Of a stretch of DNA of 53,078 nt, positions 17,738 to 25,703 are shown piece by piece; the stretch's first letter is position 1; every line of letters starts with the position of its first letter. The notes beneath the pieces are model-generated. The model was given only the letters and a program-made list of their open reading frames with translations, had not been told where the DNA came from and did not search any database. The DNA is from JAPLKX01 sp035530195. Lineage in GTDB: Bacteria; Hydrogenedentota; Hydrogenedentia; Hydrogenedentales; SLHB01. Where the stretch lies: the NCBI GenBank assembly GCA_035530195.1, contig DATKVG010000150.1, positions 1 through 53,078 on the forward strand. The letters are read 5' to 3'. The position numbers and the translations under genes are program-made.

Positions 17738-18583
17738 ATGCCTGAAGATGCTTCAAAGCGCGCGACCGGGTACTTCTACTACTTCCGGACCGTGTTCGCC
17801 CTCACGTTGACGATGATGCTCCGGCGCAAGCGGATTGCGCTGATCACGGTGATCATGCTGCTGCCGGTGTTTGTCCCGCTGTCGCTGGCGTTTCTCTCGA
17901 TCAGCGAGTTCGCCGAAGACGGCAACAAGATTTTCGTTCACGTGGTTGAAATCATCTACCTCAAGGGGATGGTCCTGCTCCTGGCCCTTTTTTACGGCAC
18001 GATGCTTGTTGGGGAAGAAGTCGAAAACCAGACGATCCAGTACCTGCTCACCCGGCCGATTCCGCGCAACGCCATCATTCTTGGAAGATTCGCCGCGTAC
18101 CTCGTGCTCACCAGCCTCCTGCTCAACGCGGCCGTCGGGATGGTGTTCGCGGCGTGCACCTCGATCGGCGGGTTCGAACTCGGCCCCGAAACGTTCAAGC
18201 TGTTTATCCACTACGCCCTGCTCAACGTTGCCGCACTCGCGGCGTACGGTGCGTTCACCTCGTTCCTCGGCGCGGTCACGCGCTGGCCTATCATTATCGG
18301 CGTCGCCGCCTTGTTCGGGTGGCAACGGTTCGTAAGTTTTATCCCCGGCGCCATCGATTTCCTCACCATCGAGAAATACATCAACGCACTCCTGCCCGCA
18401 CTCGCTACACAGCGCCAGAACGTCGTCATCAAGCTCGCCATCGCTGAATTCCAGAAACAGCAACTGCTCGTCGGCGCCACAAAAGGCGGAATCGTGCTCG
18501 TCTGCATCATAGCCGCCTTTCTCTCCCTGAGCTGCCTCGTCATCCGATACCGCGAATACTCACAGGCAAAAGCGCTGGGCTGA
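17738..18583 (+). CDS. ABC-2 type transporter permease (second)
   Basis: This 281-aa protein has six predicted membrane helices. A typical ABC-2 coupling segment reads MLVGEEVENQTIQYLLTRP followed by IPRNAIILGRF. ATG 17738 follows CGAGGAAAAA. It is the last gene of the five-gene unit that starts with the CarboxypepD-like protein. Downstream lies a cluster of hairpins that may end the transcript. The substrate is unknown. Confidence 0.85.
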   Translation: MPEDASKRATGYFYYFRTVFALTLTMMLRRKRIALITVIMLLPVFVPLSLAFLSISEFAEDGNKIFVHVVEIIYLKGMVLLLALFYGTMLVGEEVENQTIQYLLTRPIPRNAIILGRFAAYLVLTSLLLNAAVGMVFAACTSIGGFELGPETFKLFIHYALLNVAALAAYGAFTSFLGAVTRWPIIIGVAALFGWQRFVSFIPGAIDFLTIEKYINALLPALATQRQNVVIKLAIAEFQKQQLLVGATKGGIVLVCIIAAFLSLSCLVIRYREYSQAKALG

Positions 18584-18620
18584 CACGCCTGAAAGTATGC
18601 CTGGTGTGTCGGAACTTGTT

Positions 18621-18710
18621 CCTGGTGCCCTGTCAGGGCGCGATTCTTTGGAGAACCCTGACACCAGGGCGCTGCCCTGGCCTGTTTCCTCTTACGCTTT
18701 CAGCGTATCG
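18621..18710. repeat. palindrome-rich dispersed-repeat-like segment
   Basis: CCTGGTG-CCCT-GTCAGGG (18621-18638) is inverted at 18656-18668 without the central CCCT. A second perfect pair, CCAGGGC / GCCCTGG, lies at 18664-18670 and 18674-18680. A third small hairpin (ACGCT / AGCGT) follows near 18695-18708. Three hairpins in 90 bases after the ABC operon suggest a dispersed palindromic repeat doubling as a terminator. No second copy is in the window. Confidence 0.5.
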
Positions 18711-18767
18711 CGAAGCCCCCAGCCTCAAATCCGCATCCGTTAAACCACTACGTATCCCAAATTCCAC

Positions 18768-18802
18768 AAACCCCAAACCCCAAACCCCAAACCCCAAACC
18801 CC
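18768..18802. repeat. tandem heptamer array, 5 x AAACCCC
   Basis: Five perfect copies of AAACCCC lie just before the stop of the convergent MFS gene. The unit looks telomere-like but here is an intergenic microsatellite. Confidence 0.92.
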
Positions 18803-18805
18803 GCC

Positions 18806-20038
18806 TTACTCCGCCTCCGTTCGCGATTTCTCGAGGTTCCGGCGATGCAGCAACAGCGCCTGGAGTGCCAGCGCCACGCCCATCATGAGCGGCGTGTAAT
18901 GGAACGGCATGGCCATCCCGTACTTGGCGGCCAGGTAGCCGAACAGCAGGCACCCGGTAAGACCGCCCAGGCCGACGGCGCCCTCGTTGATGGCGGTGCG
19001 CCGGTGTTTTTGCTGCCAATTCGAGACGCTGTAGCAGACCGCCGAGAAGAACGCAAACCCGGCGTTTGCGCCAACGACCACAAAACAAAGCGCCATCACC
19101 ACCAGGCTGCGGGTGTTTCCCAACACCCAGAACGCGCCCGCCGCCCCCGCCTGCAACGCAAAAAGAAATCCGACCCGGTGCCGCCAAACCTGTGTCCGCC
19201 CCATCGCCAAGAACACCAGTGCCGACACCAGAGACAGCGCAAACATCAGCCAGCCAAACCGGTCCGCCGCTTTTTCCAGCAGCATGGGCGAGCTGTACGA
19301 CTCGAATAGAAACCGCAGTTCTCCCGCCGCGACCAAATCCTCGATCCGGCGCGGAAACACCATCCGCGCGACCTGCGCCAGGAAGTTGCCCATCATCGTC
19401 GCCACCCACGCCGCGTACAGGAACCGTTCGCTGGCCCGGTCCGACGCCGCGTGTAACTCGAGGGCTTCCGCCGTTTCCCGCGCATGGTGGTCGCGTTCGT
19501 GCGGCAGCGACCGCAGCAACAACAGCACCGTCACGTTCAGTACAACCGTAACCGCGAACGGCAGCCGGTAGTCCTGCTCGAACAGCCGCCCGGCCAGAAG
19601 CGGGCTGAACGCGAATCCCAGGCTCCAGGCAATGTTAAACCGGCTCATCCGGTGGCTGCGGAGGTCTCGGTCGGGTTCGCCGCCCATGTACGAGTGCAGC
19701 GCCGGCCAGACCAGCGCCAGGCTGCCGATGCCCGCCGTGCTCAGCGCTCCGCACACCCACACGTTGCGGAAAAAAGGGACCGCGCTGATGAAGACCGTGC
19801 TCAGCGCGATGCCGGTGAACGCCCAGTTCAGCCCGTTTTTCGCGCGGAGCACAAAACCCGAAGACAGCAGGCAAACCAGGGCGTACGCAGCCCCTTGGGC
19901 TGCGCCAAACGCCCCCGACATACCCGCGCCGCCGCCCAGCATCCGGAAAACGAAAAACGGTATCGCCACCAAAAACGACATCGCGCCAAAATCGACCAGG
20001 AAGCCGACCAAATACATTTTATGGTGTGGTTTGAACAT
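18806..20038 (-). CDS. major facilitator superfamily transporter
   Basis: This 410-aa protein has about twelve hydrophobic segments and a long polar central loop (around residues 195-255), as in MFS secondary transporters. The first helix reads MYLVGFLVDFGAMSFLVAIPFFVF, and the Arg-rich loop GGEPDRDLRSHRMSRFN between helices 4 and 5 fits the family. Length is normal. The substrate is unknown, and I cannot tell a sugar, drug or peptide carrier from the sequence. It is a single gene flanked by repeat arrays on both sides. Confidence 0.82.
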   Translation of the reverse strand: MFKPHHKMYLVGFLVDFGAMSFLVAIPFFVFRMLGGGAGMSGAFGAAQGAAYALVCLLSSGFVLRAKNGLNWAFTGIALSTVFISAVPFFRNVWVCGALSTAGIGSLALVWPALHSYMGGEPDRDLRSHRMSRFNIAWSLGFAFSPLLAGRLFEQDYRLPFAVTVVLNVTVLLLLRSLPHERDHHARETAEALELHAASDRASERFLYAAWVATMMGNFLAQVARMVFPRRIEDLVAAGELRFLFESYSSPMLLEKAADRFGWLMFALSLVSALVFLAMGRTQVWRHRVGFLFALQAGAAGAFWVLGNTRSLVVMALCFVVVGANAGFAFFSAVCYSVSNWQQKHRRTAINEGAVGLGGLTGCLLFGYLAAKYGMAMPFHYTPLMMGVALALQALLLHRRNLEKSRTEAE

Positions 20039-20075
20039 AAGCGCGAGATTTGAACCTAAGAAAGGCCATAGGAAC

Positions 20076-20110
<35 letters not shown>

Positions 20111-20193
20111 GGCAACAACAGGCAGCCACCTCTCGAAGCACGGAAGTACTCGTCGTTTGCTCAGCACAAATATGGATATCCAGTCTCTTGAAC

Positions 20194-20221
20194 ATTCTGA
20201 ATTCTGACTCCTGAATTCTGA
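20194..20221. repeat. inverted heptamer array (ATTCTGA, ATTCTGA, CTCCTGA, ATTCTGA)
   Basis: These four heptamers are the reverse complements of the TCAGAAT and TCAGGAG units at 20076-20110. The two arrays together could form a long stem between the CorA-like and MFS genes. Confidence 0.88.
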
Positions 20222-20227
20222 CGGCCT

Positions 20228-21145
20228 TTACCAGAACTTCTTGTAACGCCAGACCGCCATCACCACGGCAGCCGAGCCGACGGCCAGCGTCATGATGACC
20301 CAAAAAGCCGCGCCCAGGCGCTGCATGGGGATGGCGACATTCATCGAGAAGATGCTCACCACCAGCGTCGGCACCATGATGCCGATCGTGATGATGTTCA
20401 ACGTCTTCATCAGCACGTTCAGGTTGTTGTTAACGATCGAGGCCCGCGCATCCATCACGCTCGAAAGAACGTTCGAGTAGATTTCCGCCAGTTTGTAGCA
20501 CTGGTCGTTTTCCACCACGATGTCATCGAGGTATTCCATCTGCTCGTTGGCGATTTTCAGTTTTACGGCGTTGTTCTTGAGTTTGGAGATCAGCACCCCG
20601 TTTGTGTGAATCGCGTTCAGGTAATAGACCAGGCTCTTCTCGAGCGCGAACAGGTTCAACAGATACCGGTTCTCCATGGACGCGTTGATTTTCTGCTCCA
20701 ACTCCTCCGACACCATGTTGATAACCTTCAGGTGCTGCAGGAAATGGAAAATCGACTGGTACAACAGCCGGAGAAGCACATCCATCAACGTGTGAACCGC
20801 CACAAACGGCTTGCCCTCGAAAAGCGGGTCGCCCTCCGACACCACGACCACCAGCCGGTCCTCAAACAAAAACAGGCCCATCGACGTCACCCGGAACAGG
20901 AAATGCTCGAGCGCACTGTAGTTTTTCGGCCGCTTCAGAATGAGCGCCACATGCTCCGGCTCAAACTCCAGCCGCGACAACTCGTCCGGGTCCAGCGCCG
21001 ACTGCAGCGTGTGCTCGTCGATCTTCAAGTGGTCCACCAAATACCGCTTTTCGGTATCGTCCGGGCCGACAAACACCAGCAACGTCGCCTCGTCGCCGCG
21101 CGTTTCCACCACCTTGCCGCCGCTTATCTCATACTTTTTCTGCAT
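20228..21145 (-). CDS. CorA-like divalent metal transporter, variant SMN motif
   Basis: This ~305-aa CorA-family protein has a large acidic/helical cytoplasmic part followed by two C-terminal transmembrane helices (IITIGIMVPTLVVSIF, then AAFWVIMTLAVGSAAVVMAVW). The loop between them has SMN at residues 267-269 where Mg2+ channels carry the signature GMN. Many family members depend on that Gly, so ion choice may differ. I used ATG 21145 because the conserved start MQKKYEIS fits; the upstream extension is unlike the family. The ribosome-binding site is weak. Confidence 0.84.
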   Translation of the reverse strand: MQKKYEISGGKVVETRGDEATLLVFVGPDDTEKRYLVDHLKIDEHTLQSALDPDELSRLEFEPEHVALILKRPKNYSALEHFLFRVTSMGLFLFEDRLVVVVSEGDPLFEGKPFVAVHTLMDVLLRLLYQSIFHFLQHLKVINMVSEELEQKINASMENRYLLNLFALEKSLVYYLNAIHTNGVLISKLKNNAVKLKIANEQMEYLDDIVVENDQCYKLAEIYSNVLSSVMDARASIVNNNLNVLMKTLNIITIGIMVPTLVVSIFSMNVAIPMQRLGAAFWVIMTLAVGSAAVVMAVWRYKKFW

Positions 21146-21672
21146 TGGGCACAACCATCCCGCAAAAACCGCCTCGCATAACAGACCAATTGATTTTGTA
21201 GGACCAAACTTCACAGAGGGAAGCCACTAACTATATACCGGCCGTCCCGGCCCCGTCAATTTATGCCAAGCCATTCTTCCGCCACACTTCTACCGCAAGT
21301 TCTCGTAAAAGGGCGCAAACACATTAGCAAGCACATTGTCCGAACATGCCCTGATGTGCCAGACCTAGTTCCTGCTGCAAACCCAAACGGCACAGGATCC
21401 GCAAGCCCCGGAGCCACCCCAGGTTTTTGAATGCCCTGATGCCCGGATTGGCCATACCCCCAAAAGGCTCGCTGGTTCCGATCTTATTCCCGCTCCCGCA
21501 CCCCATGATTTTCTCACTTTCCAATCCCGACATCGATGTCTAACGCCGCCCGATGCCCGGCCGCCCCGTCGACATGTCCCAACCCGGTGCGGTCCGTGGG
21601 CGCCCAGGCGGTGCGGGTGGCGTCATGGGCGACATCGGTGACGCAAGCCGTTGCGTCCCTCTTACAAAGCGC
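21146..21672. other. 530-base gap with no recognised gene
   Basis: This gap separates the CorA-like gene from the first pseudopilin. I found only short unsupported frames and no hairpin with a T-run. A minus-strand frame at 21324-21533 has no ribosome-binding site or recognisable motif. Confidence 0.5.
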
Positions 21673-21701
21673 TTGACAATGGACGCCATTTATGGCATTG
21701 T
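21673..21701 (+). promoter_or_regulatory. promoter-like element of pseudopilin 1
   Basis: A perfect TTGACA (21673-21678) is followed 17 bp later by CATTGT (21696-21701). The -10 box is poor, but the same layout (TTGACA, spacer with TATG, then CAYTGT) recurs before the second pseudopilin, which supports function. Confidence 0.45.
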
Positions 21702-21778
21702 GGAAGGAGTTGCCCGGTGTGGGCAAATGAGTCATCGGTGTCGGCGCCTCGGGGCGGCCGAGTAAGGAGAGTATTATC

Positions 21779-22636
21779 GTGCGAAGTAAAGGTTTTACGC
21801 TGATAGAACTGCTTGTAGTGATCGCCATCATAGGCATTCTGGCGGCCATCTTGCTGCCGGCGCTTGCGCGGGCGCGCGAATCCGCGCGTCGGGCCAGTTG
21901 CGCCAATAACCTGAAACAATGGGGCCTAGTGCTGAAAATGTACGGCAACGAGTCCAAAGGCGGCTTGTACCCGCGCCTGAACGTTTGGGACGTAGGCGGG
22001 GAGGCAGAAGACTTTGCTTTTGCGCCGCTTGTTCCGTCGATTTATCCCGAGTACCTCTCGGACCCGAACGTGTATCTGTGTCCGTCGGACCCGGAAGCCA
22101 ATATCGAGGACTTCCAGGACAGCACCGGTGAGTGGTGCATTGCAAGGCCGCCCGAGGCTGACGGGTGCTCCGAAGAAGTAGACCAGAGCTACGCCTACTT
22201 CAGCTTTCTGCTGGACCGTGTCGGCGATGACCCGGATGAAGTTGAGCCCAGCGGCGAATCGTCTCAGGCGCTTGCGTGGGTTGCGTCGGTAGTGGCTGCC
22301 TGGAACACCAGCCAGATTGCCGGAATCGACAAGGATCTGGAATCCTTGATTCCCGGCATGGGCAACAGCGGCGGCAATTCTTTCTATCGGATCCGGGAAG
22401 GCATCGAAAGGTTCCTTATCACGGATATCAACAATCCGGCAGGAAGCGCACAGGCGCAAAGCACCGTGTTTATCATGCTCGATGTCCTGTCCACTCAAGT
22501 CGAGTATTTCAGCCACATCCCGGGCGGGTGCAACGTCTTGTTCCTGGACGGCCACGTCGAGTTCATCAAATACCCGACCGATCAGCCCGTCACCAAGGCC
22601 CTAGCCCTCACCGTCGGCAGCGGCGGCGGCCTCTGA
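21779..22636 (+). CDS. type II secretion pseudopilin-like protein 1 (H-x-DG C-terminus)
   Basis: This 285-aa protein begins MRSKGFTLIELLVVIAIIGIL, a type IV prepilin leader with cleavage after Gly5, a mature N-terminal Phe and Glu5. The helix continues through LLPALARARESARRASCANNLKQWGL, typical of planctomycete-type DUF1559-like pilins. The C-terminal region has HIPGGCNVLFLDGHVEF. The start is GTG 21779 with AAGGAGA 8 bases upstream. It should be processed by a prepilin peptidase and assembled in a pseudopilus or surface layer; no peptidase or assembly gene is in the window. The second copy lies downstream. Confidence 0.9.
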   Translation: MRSKGFTLIELLVVIAIIGILAAILLPALARARESARRASCANNLKQWGLVLKMYGNESKGGLYPRLNVWDVGGEAEDFAFAPLVPSIYPEYLSDPNVYLCPSDPEANIEDFQDSTGEWCIARPPEADGCSEEVDQSYAYFSFLLDRVGDDPDEVEPSGESSQALAWVASVVAAWNTSQIAGIDKDLESLIPGMGNSGGNSFYRIREGIERFLITDINNPAGSAQAQSTVFIMLDVLSTQVEYFSHIPGGCNVLFLDGHVEFIKYPTDQPVTKALALTVGSGGGL

Positions 22637-22666
22637 GCAGCCCTTTCCTGCAGTCCATTGTCTGCA

Positions 22667-22704
22667 GTTGCCCGGACCTCGACGAGGGGTCCGGGCATTG
22701 CTTT
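22667..22704 (+). terminator. rho-independent terminator after pseudopilin 1
   Basis: GCCCGGACC (22667-22675) pairs with GGTCCGGGC (22685-22693), then a run ending in TTTTTT. It is a strong GC stem with a 9-nt loop. Confidence 0.87.
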
Positions 22705-22764
22705 TTTGGGGCGTGGGTGCTGCGACATCGTTGTCGCTAAATGCGGACGAGAATAGGAAAAGTC

Positions 22765-22794
22765 TTGACAGAACCACCCCTCTTATGCCACTGT
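22765..22794 (+). promoter_or_regulatory. promoter-like element of pseudopilin 2
   Basis: A perfect TTGACA (22765-22770) is followed 18 bp later by CACTGT (22789-22794), matching the element before pseudopilin 1. The leader to ATG 23010 is about 215 bases and contains a perfect palindrome, CTTGGCGCCAAG, at 22812-22823. Confidence 0.45.
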
Positions 22795-23009
22795 AATTGT
22801 GGTCGAAGTGTCTTGGCGCCAAGTGAAGGTCTGATCACCCGAAACATTGGCACTGCAATTCCTCGATTCTTCAAGTTGAATGTGTTCGGTTTTGACGGGA
22901 ATAGACACATCTTGGTTTGGGAATTCGTCGGACGGCCAGAGTAGGTCGCACCGGTTGACTTCAGGCGAGGCTTGAAAAGCCTTCATAAACCTAAGAAAGG
23001 ACACACATC

Positions 23010-23888
23010 ATGGGAAAAAAAGGGTTCACGTTGATTGAGTTGTTGGTTGTCATTGCAATCATCGGCATCCTGGCTGCCATTTTGCTGCCGGCGCTTGCCC
23101 GTGCACGCGAATCAGCGCGCCGCGCCAGTTGCGCAAACAACCTCAAGCAGTGGGGCTTGGTGTTGAAGATGTACAGCAACGAGTCCAAGGGCGGGATGTT
23201 CCCTCGCCTGCACGTAACCATATGGGAAGGTGAGGCCGACGACGTCGCCGCGGCGCCGTACGTCCCGGCGGTGTACCCCGAGTACATCTCGGACCCGAAG
23301 GTGTTCATTTGCCCGTCGGACCCGAACGACACCTACTCGGACATTCAGTACACCGACGGTGAGTGGTGCTTGCCCTTCACCAGCAACGACACCAGCCACA
23401 ATGGCGAAGGCGGCTGCTCGGATGAGGCCGACGCCAGCTATGGTTACTTCGGCTGGCTGCTTGACCGGACCGATCCCCATCCTAACGACCTCAATTGGGA
23501 AACGGCAGAAGGCTGGTGCCAGCAGTTCTGGCAGTTGGTGCAAGTGATCCTTGAAGCGGGCAATACGAATAACTTCCCGATGCTTGAAAACGATGCGACC
23601 GTGGCTGCGCCGTACGGCAACAACGGCGGTACGACGATCTACCGGCTTCGCGAAGGCATCGAGCGGTTCCTGATTACCGACATCAACAACCCCGCGGGCA
23701 GCGCCCAGGCGCAGAGCACGGTGTTTCTCATGATGGACGCGCTGTCCAACGAAGTCGACAACTACAACCACATTCCCGGCGGCTCGAACGTGCTGTACAT
23801 GGACGGCCACGTCGAATTCCTCAAGTATCCTGGCGAAGGCCCGATCTCGGTGCCTATGGCCCTGGCTGTTGGCGAAATCTTCGACTAA
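23010..23888 (+). CDS. type II secretion pseudopilin-like protein 2 (H-x-DG C-terminus)
   Basis: This 292-aa paralogue of the previous pilin has the leader MGKKGFTLIELLVVIAIIGIL and the same helix up to LKQWGLVLKMY. The C-terminal block GIERFLITDINNPAGSAQAQ and HIPGGSNVLYMDGHVEF are nearly identical between the two proteins, while the middle (residues ~110-190) differs. ATG 23010 follows AAGAAAGGACA. The arrangement, with a conserved shaft and a divergent head, suggests tandem duplication followed by change in the exposed part. Confidence 0.9.
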   Translation: MGKKGFTLIELLVVIAIIGILAAILLPALARARESARRASCANNLKQWGLVLKMYSNESKGGMFPRLHVTIWEGEADDVAAAPYVPAVYPEYISDPKVFICPSDPNDTYSDIQYTDGEWCLPFTSNDTSHNGEGGCSDEADASYGYFGWLLDRTDPHPNDLNWETAEGWCQQFWQLVQVILEAGNTNNFPMLENDATVAAPYGNNGGTTIYRLREGIERFLITDINNPAGSAQAQSTVFLMMDALSNEVDNYNHIPGGSNVLYMDGHVEFLKYPGEGPISVPMALAVGEIFD

Positions 23889-23913
23889 GGCAATCGAACT
23901 ACTGCTGACAAGC

Positions 23914-23943
23914 CCCCGGGAGCCCGGCTCCCGGGGTTTTTTT
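23914..23943 (+). terminator. rho-independent terminator after pseudopilin 2
   Basis: CCCCGGGAG (23914-23922) pairs with CTCCCGGGG (23928-23936) across a 5-nt loop, followed by seven T's. This is the clearest terminator in the window. Confidence 0.95.
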
Positions 23944-23990
23944 CTGCCATATGGGGCAGTGAAAAATGAAGCATCCGGCGTGAAACAGGC

Positions 23991-24643
23991 TTATTGCGAG
24001 ATGATCCAGGCTTCGGTGAGCATGGATGAGTAGCGCCAGTTGATGCCGGGTTCGTCGGGTGGGTCGAATGTTACGTGGAGTGCGCCGTCGGCGGTGAGTT
24101 GTTTGGGGACGGGGAATTCTTTGAACTGTCCAATCTCCTTGCTGTACTTGGAGGGCTGCAGGGGGTGATCGTCGGCGCGTGGGATCGCGTCGCCGCGGCC
24201 GGTGAGGCGCAGGATGTAGTTGCGGTCGGTGTTGAGGCCATCGTAGACGAGGGCCTTTGGCCAGTCCATGTGGGAGAGTGAGGATAGGCGGAGCCGGCTT
24301 TTTCCCTCGTCGATGTGTGTGCTGAAGCTGACGTTGGGGGTTTTTAGAATCTCTGTTCGCGACATCTACGCACGACGCGTAGATGTTGGTTTAAGGTCGC
24401 GAACAAAGATTCTGAATGCGGCTTCTTAGCCGCCTTAGTCCTTCGGGGGTCGACGTTGAACGCTTGGGCTCGTTCGACGTACGGCATTTTGGCGATGTTG
24501 CCGATGTCGTCGTAGAAACTGTCTGGCGCGGGGTTTTTCCAGGTTCGGATGGTTTTGAGCCGAGCGAGTTTTTCGGCCTCGGAGGCAGCCGACGAGAGTG
24601 CAAGACAGACGACCGCGTTGAGGCGGGTCATTTTCATTTGCAT
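23991..24643 (-). pseudogene. secreted beta-sandwich-like protein split by a repeat
   Basis: Two minus-strand fragments look like one gene. The upstream part (from 24643) starts with a signal peptide (MTRLNAVVCLALSSAAS) and continues NPAPDSFYDDIGNIAKMPYVERAQAFNVDP. The downstream part (to 23991) reads KTPNVSFSTHIDEGKSRLRL and ends LTADGALHVTFDPPDEP and WRYSSMLTEAWIIS. They lie in different frames, and copy 1 of the 68-nt hairpin repeat (24346-24433) lies exactly between them. Proteins with the FYDDIGN opening and the TADG...WR...AEVW ending occur as single small secreted domains, but I cannot name the family with certainty. The gene follows the RraA-like gene closely. Confidence 0.62.
24346..24433. 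repeat. 68-nt hairpin repeat, copy 1 (inside a gene)
   Basis: The hairpin occupies 24346-24413. AGAATCTCTGTTCGCGA pairs with TCGCGAACAAAGATTCT (one mismatch), and CATCTACGC pairs with GCGTAGATG, with a ~10-nt one-sided bulge (24387-24396). A second palindrome, GCGGCT-TCTT-AGCCGC, lies at 24418-24433. GGGGGT occurs on both flanks (24336-24341 and 24445-24450) and might be a target duplication, although removing one copy does not restore the reading frame. Confidence 0.9.
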
Positions 24644-24674
24644 GTGATGCACCGGTCCGCGATTTGGCGCCAAG

Positions 24675-25514
24675 TTACTTTACGGAATCGTCTTTGGGCA
24701 AGCCCAGCCTTTTGTAGAGGGCGCGGCGGCCTGCTTTGTCGCCGTCAAGGATTGTCTTTGCGTACTGCGCGACTTCGGCCGCCTTGGCGCGGGGCACCAC
24801 GACGACGCCGTCGCCGTCGGCGACGATGACGTCGCCCGGTTCAACGAGGACGCCGCCGCAGACGACCGGCAGGTTGACCGATTCGATCTCGTTGCGGCCG
24901 GGCCGGATGCCGCGGCCGGGCTTGCGGAGGTAGAGGGGCATTTTCTCGGCGGCGATTTCGTCGGTATCACGTGCGGTGGCGTCGGTGACGACCCCAACAC
25001 AGCCGCGGGCGTGCCAGACCATAATGTTGTTCGAGCCGATGGAGCCGACATCGGCGTCGGGTGCTTCGTCGATGATGAGGGCGGTTCCGGGCCGGATCAG
25101 CGGGGCAAACGGTTCCGGCGAGAGTTCGCCGTACCATTTGTAGACCCAGTCGTTGAAGGGTTCGGTATCCATGGCGGGTGCATGTGGTTTATTGGTGGGG
25201 ACGTAGCGGACGGTGAGGGCAATTCCAATGAAGCGGTGGGCGAAATGTTCCGTATCGCGCCAGACGGGGTGTATTTCGGGGTCCATGATGCCGACGTTGG
25301 TCAAGCCGACTTTGTCCATTGCGTCGACGACGTCGGTGACGCGCAGACCTTCAAACAGGGCGAGCAGGGCGGCATCTTCTTCGGCGGTGTAGGATTTGGT
25401 GGTGATGAACCGTCGGCCTTGCCGAAGCTGTTCGGAGTCGGGCTGCTGGCTTAGGGCGGCAGGGGGGAGGAGGCACACGGCGGCAATGACGCAGGTGATG
25501 AGTGGGCGAATCAT
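24675..25514 (-). CDS. exported RraA-like protein
   Basis: This ~279-aa protein starts with a signal peptide (MIRPLITCVIAAVCLLPPAALS). The RraA/HMG-CHA-aldolase fold follows: VTDVVDAMDKVGLTNVGIM near the start, RPGTALIIDEAPDADVGSIG, and the signature GVVTDATARDTDEI with the Arg-Asp pair that positions the metal in the aldolases. It ends GGVLVEPGDVIVADGDGVVVVP. Members act as oxaloacetate decarboxylases, aldolases or RNase E inhibitors, all normally cytoplasmic, so export is unusual. The start is ATG 25514 with AAAAGG 9 bases upstream; ATG 25523 three codons earlier is possible but has no room for a ribosome-binding site. Confidence 0.8.
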   Translation of the reverse strand: MIRPLITCVIAAVCLLPPAALSQQPDSEQLRQGRRFITTKSYTAEEDAALLALFEGLRVTDVVDAMDKVGLTNVGIMDPEIHPVWRDTEHFAHRFIGIALTVRYVPTNKPHAPAMDTEPFNDWVYKWYGELSPEPFAPLIRPGTALIIDEAPDADVGSIGSNNIMVWHARGCVGVVTDATARDTDEIAAEKMPLYLRKPGRGIRPGRNEIESVNLPVVCGGVLVEPGDVIVADGDGVVVVPRAKAAEVAQYAKTILDGDKAGRRALYKRLGLPKDDSVK

Positions 25515-25703
25515 GTTTTTCATCCTTTTCCCAGGTTCCCGAGTGACGCCGTGCATTATATGCCAGGCGTTCGGGAACAACCAGCCGGGCTTCGCTGCTG
25601 GCGCAGCTACGCCGTGGTTTGACTGGTGTTGCGGAATTATGTTAGGCTTTATGGCTGCTGTTTTTGCGGCAAAATTCTCTTTTAAGGAGGTAATTTGTAA
25701 ACA

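Noticed and set aside
18768..18802. CRISPR array or telomere
   Set aside because: The unit is 7 nt with no spacers and lies inside a chromosome segment; it is a microsatellite.
21673..21720. Sigma-54 promoter before pseudopilin 1
   Set aside because: A TGGCA and a TTGC are present, but the GG-to-GC spacing is 16, not 10.
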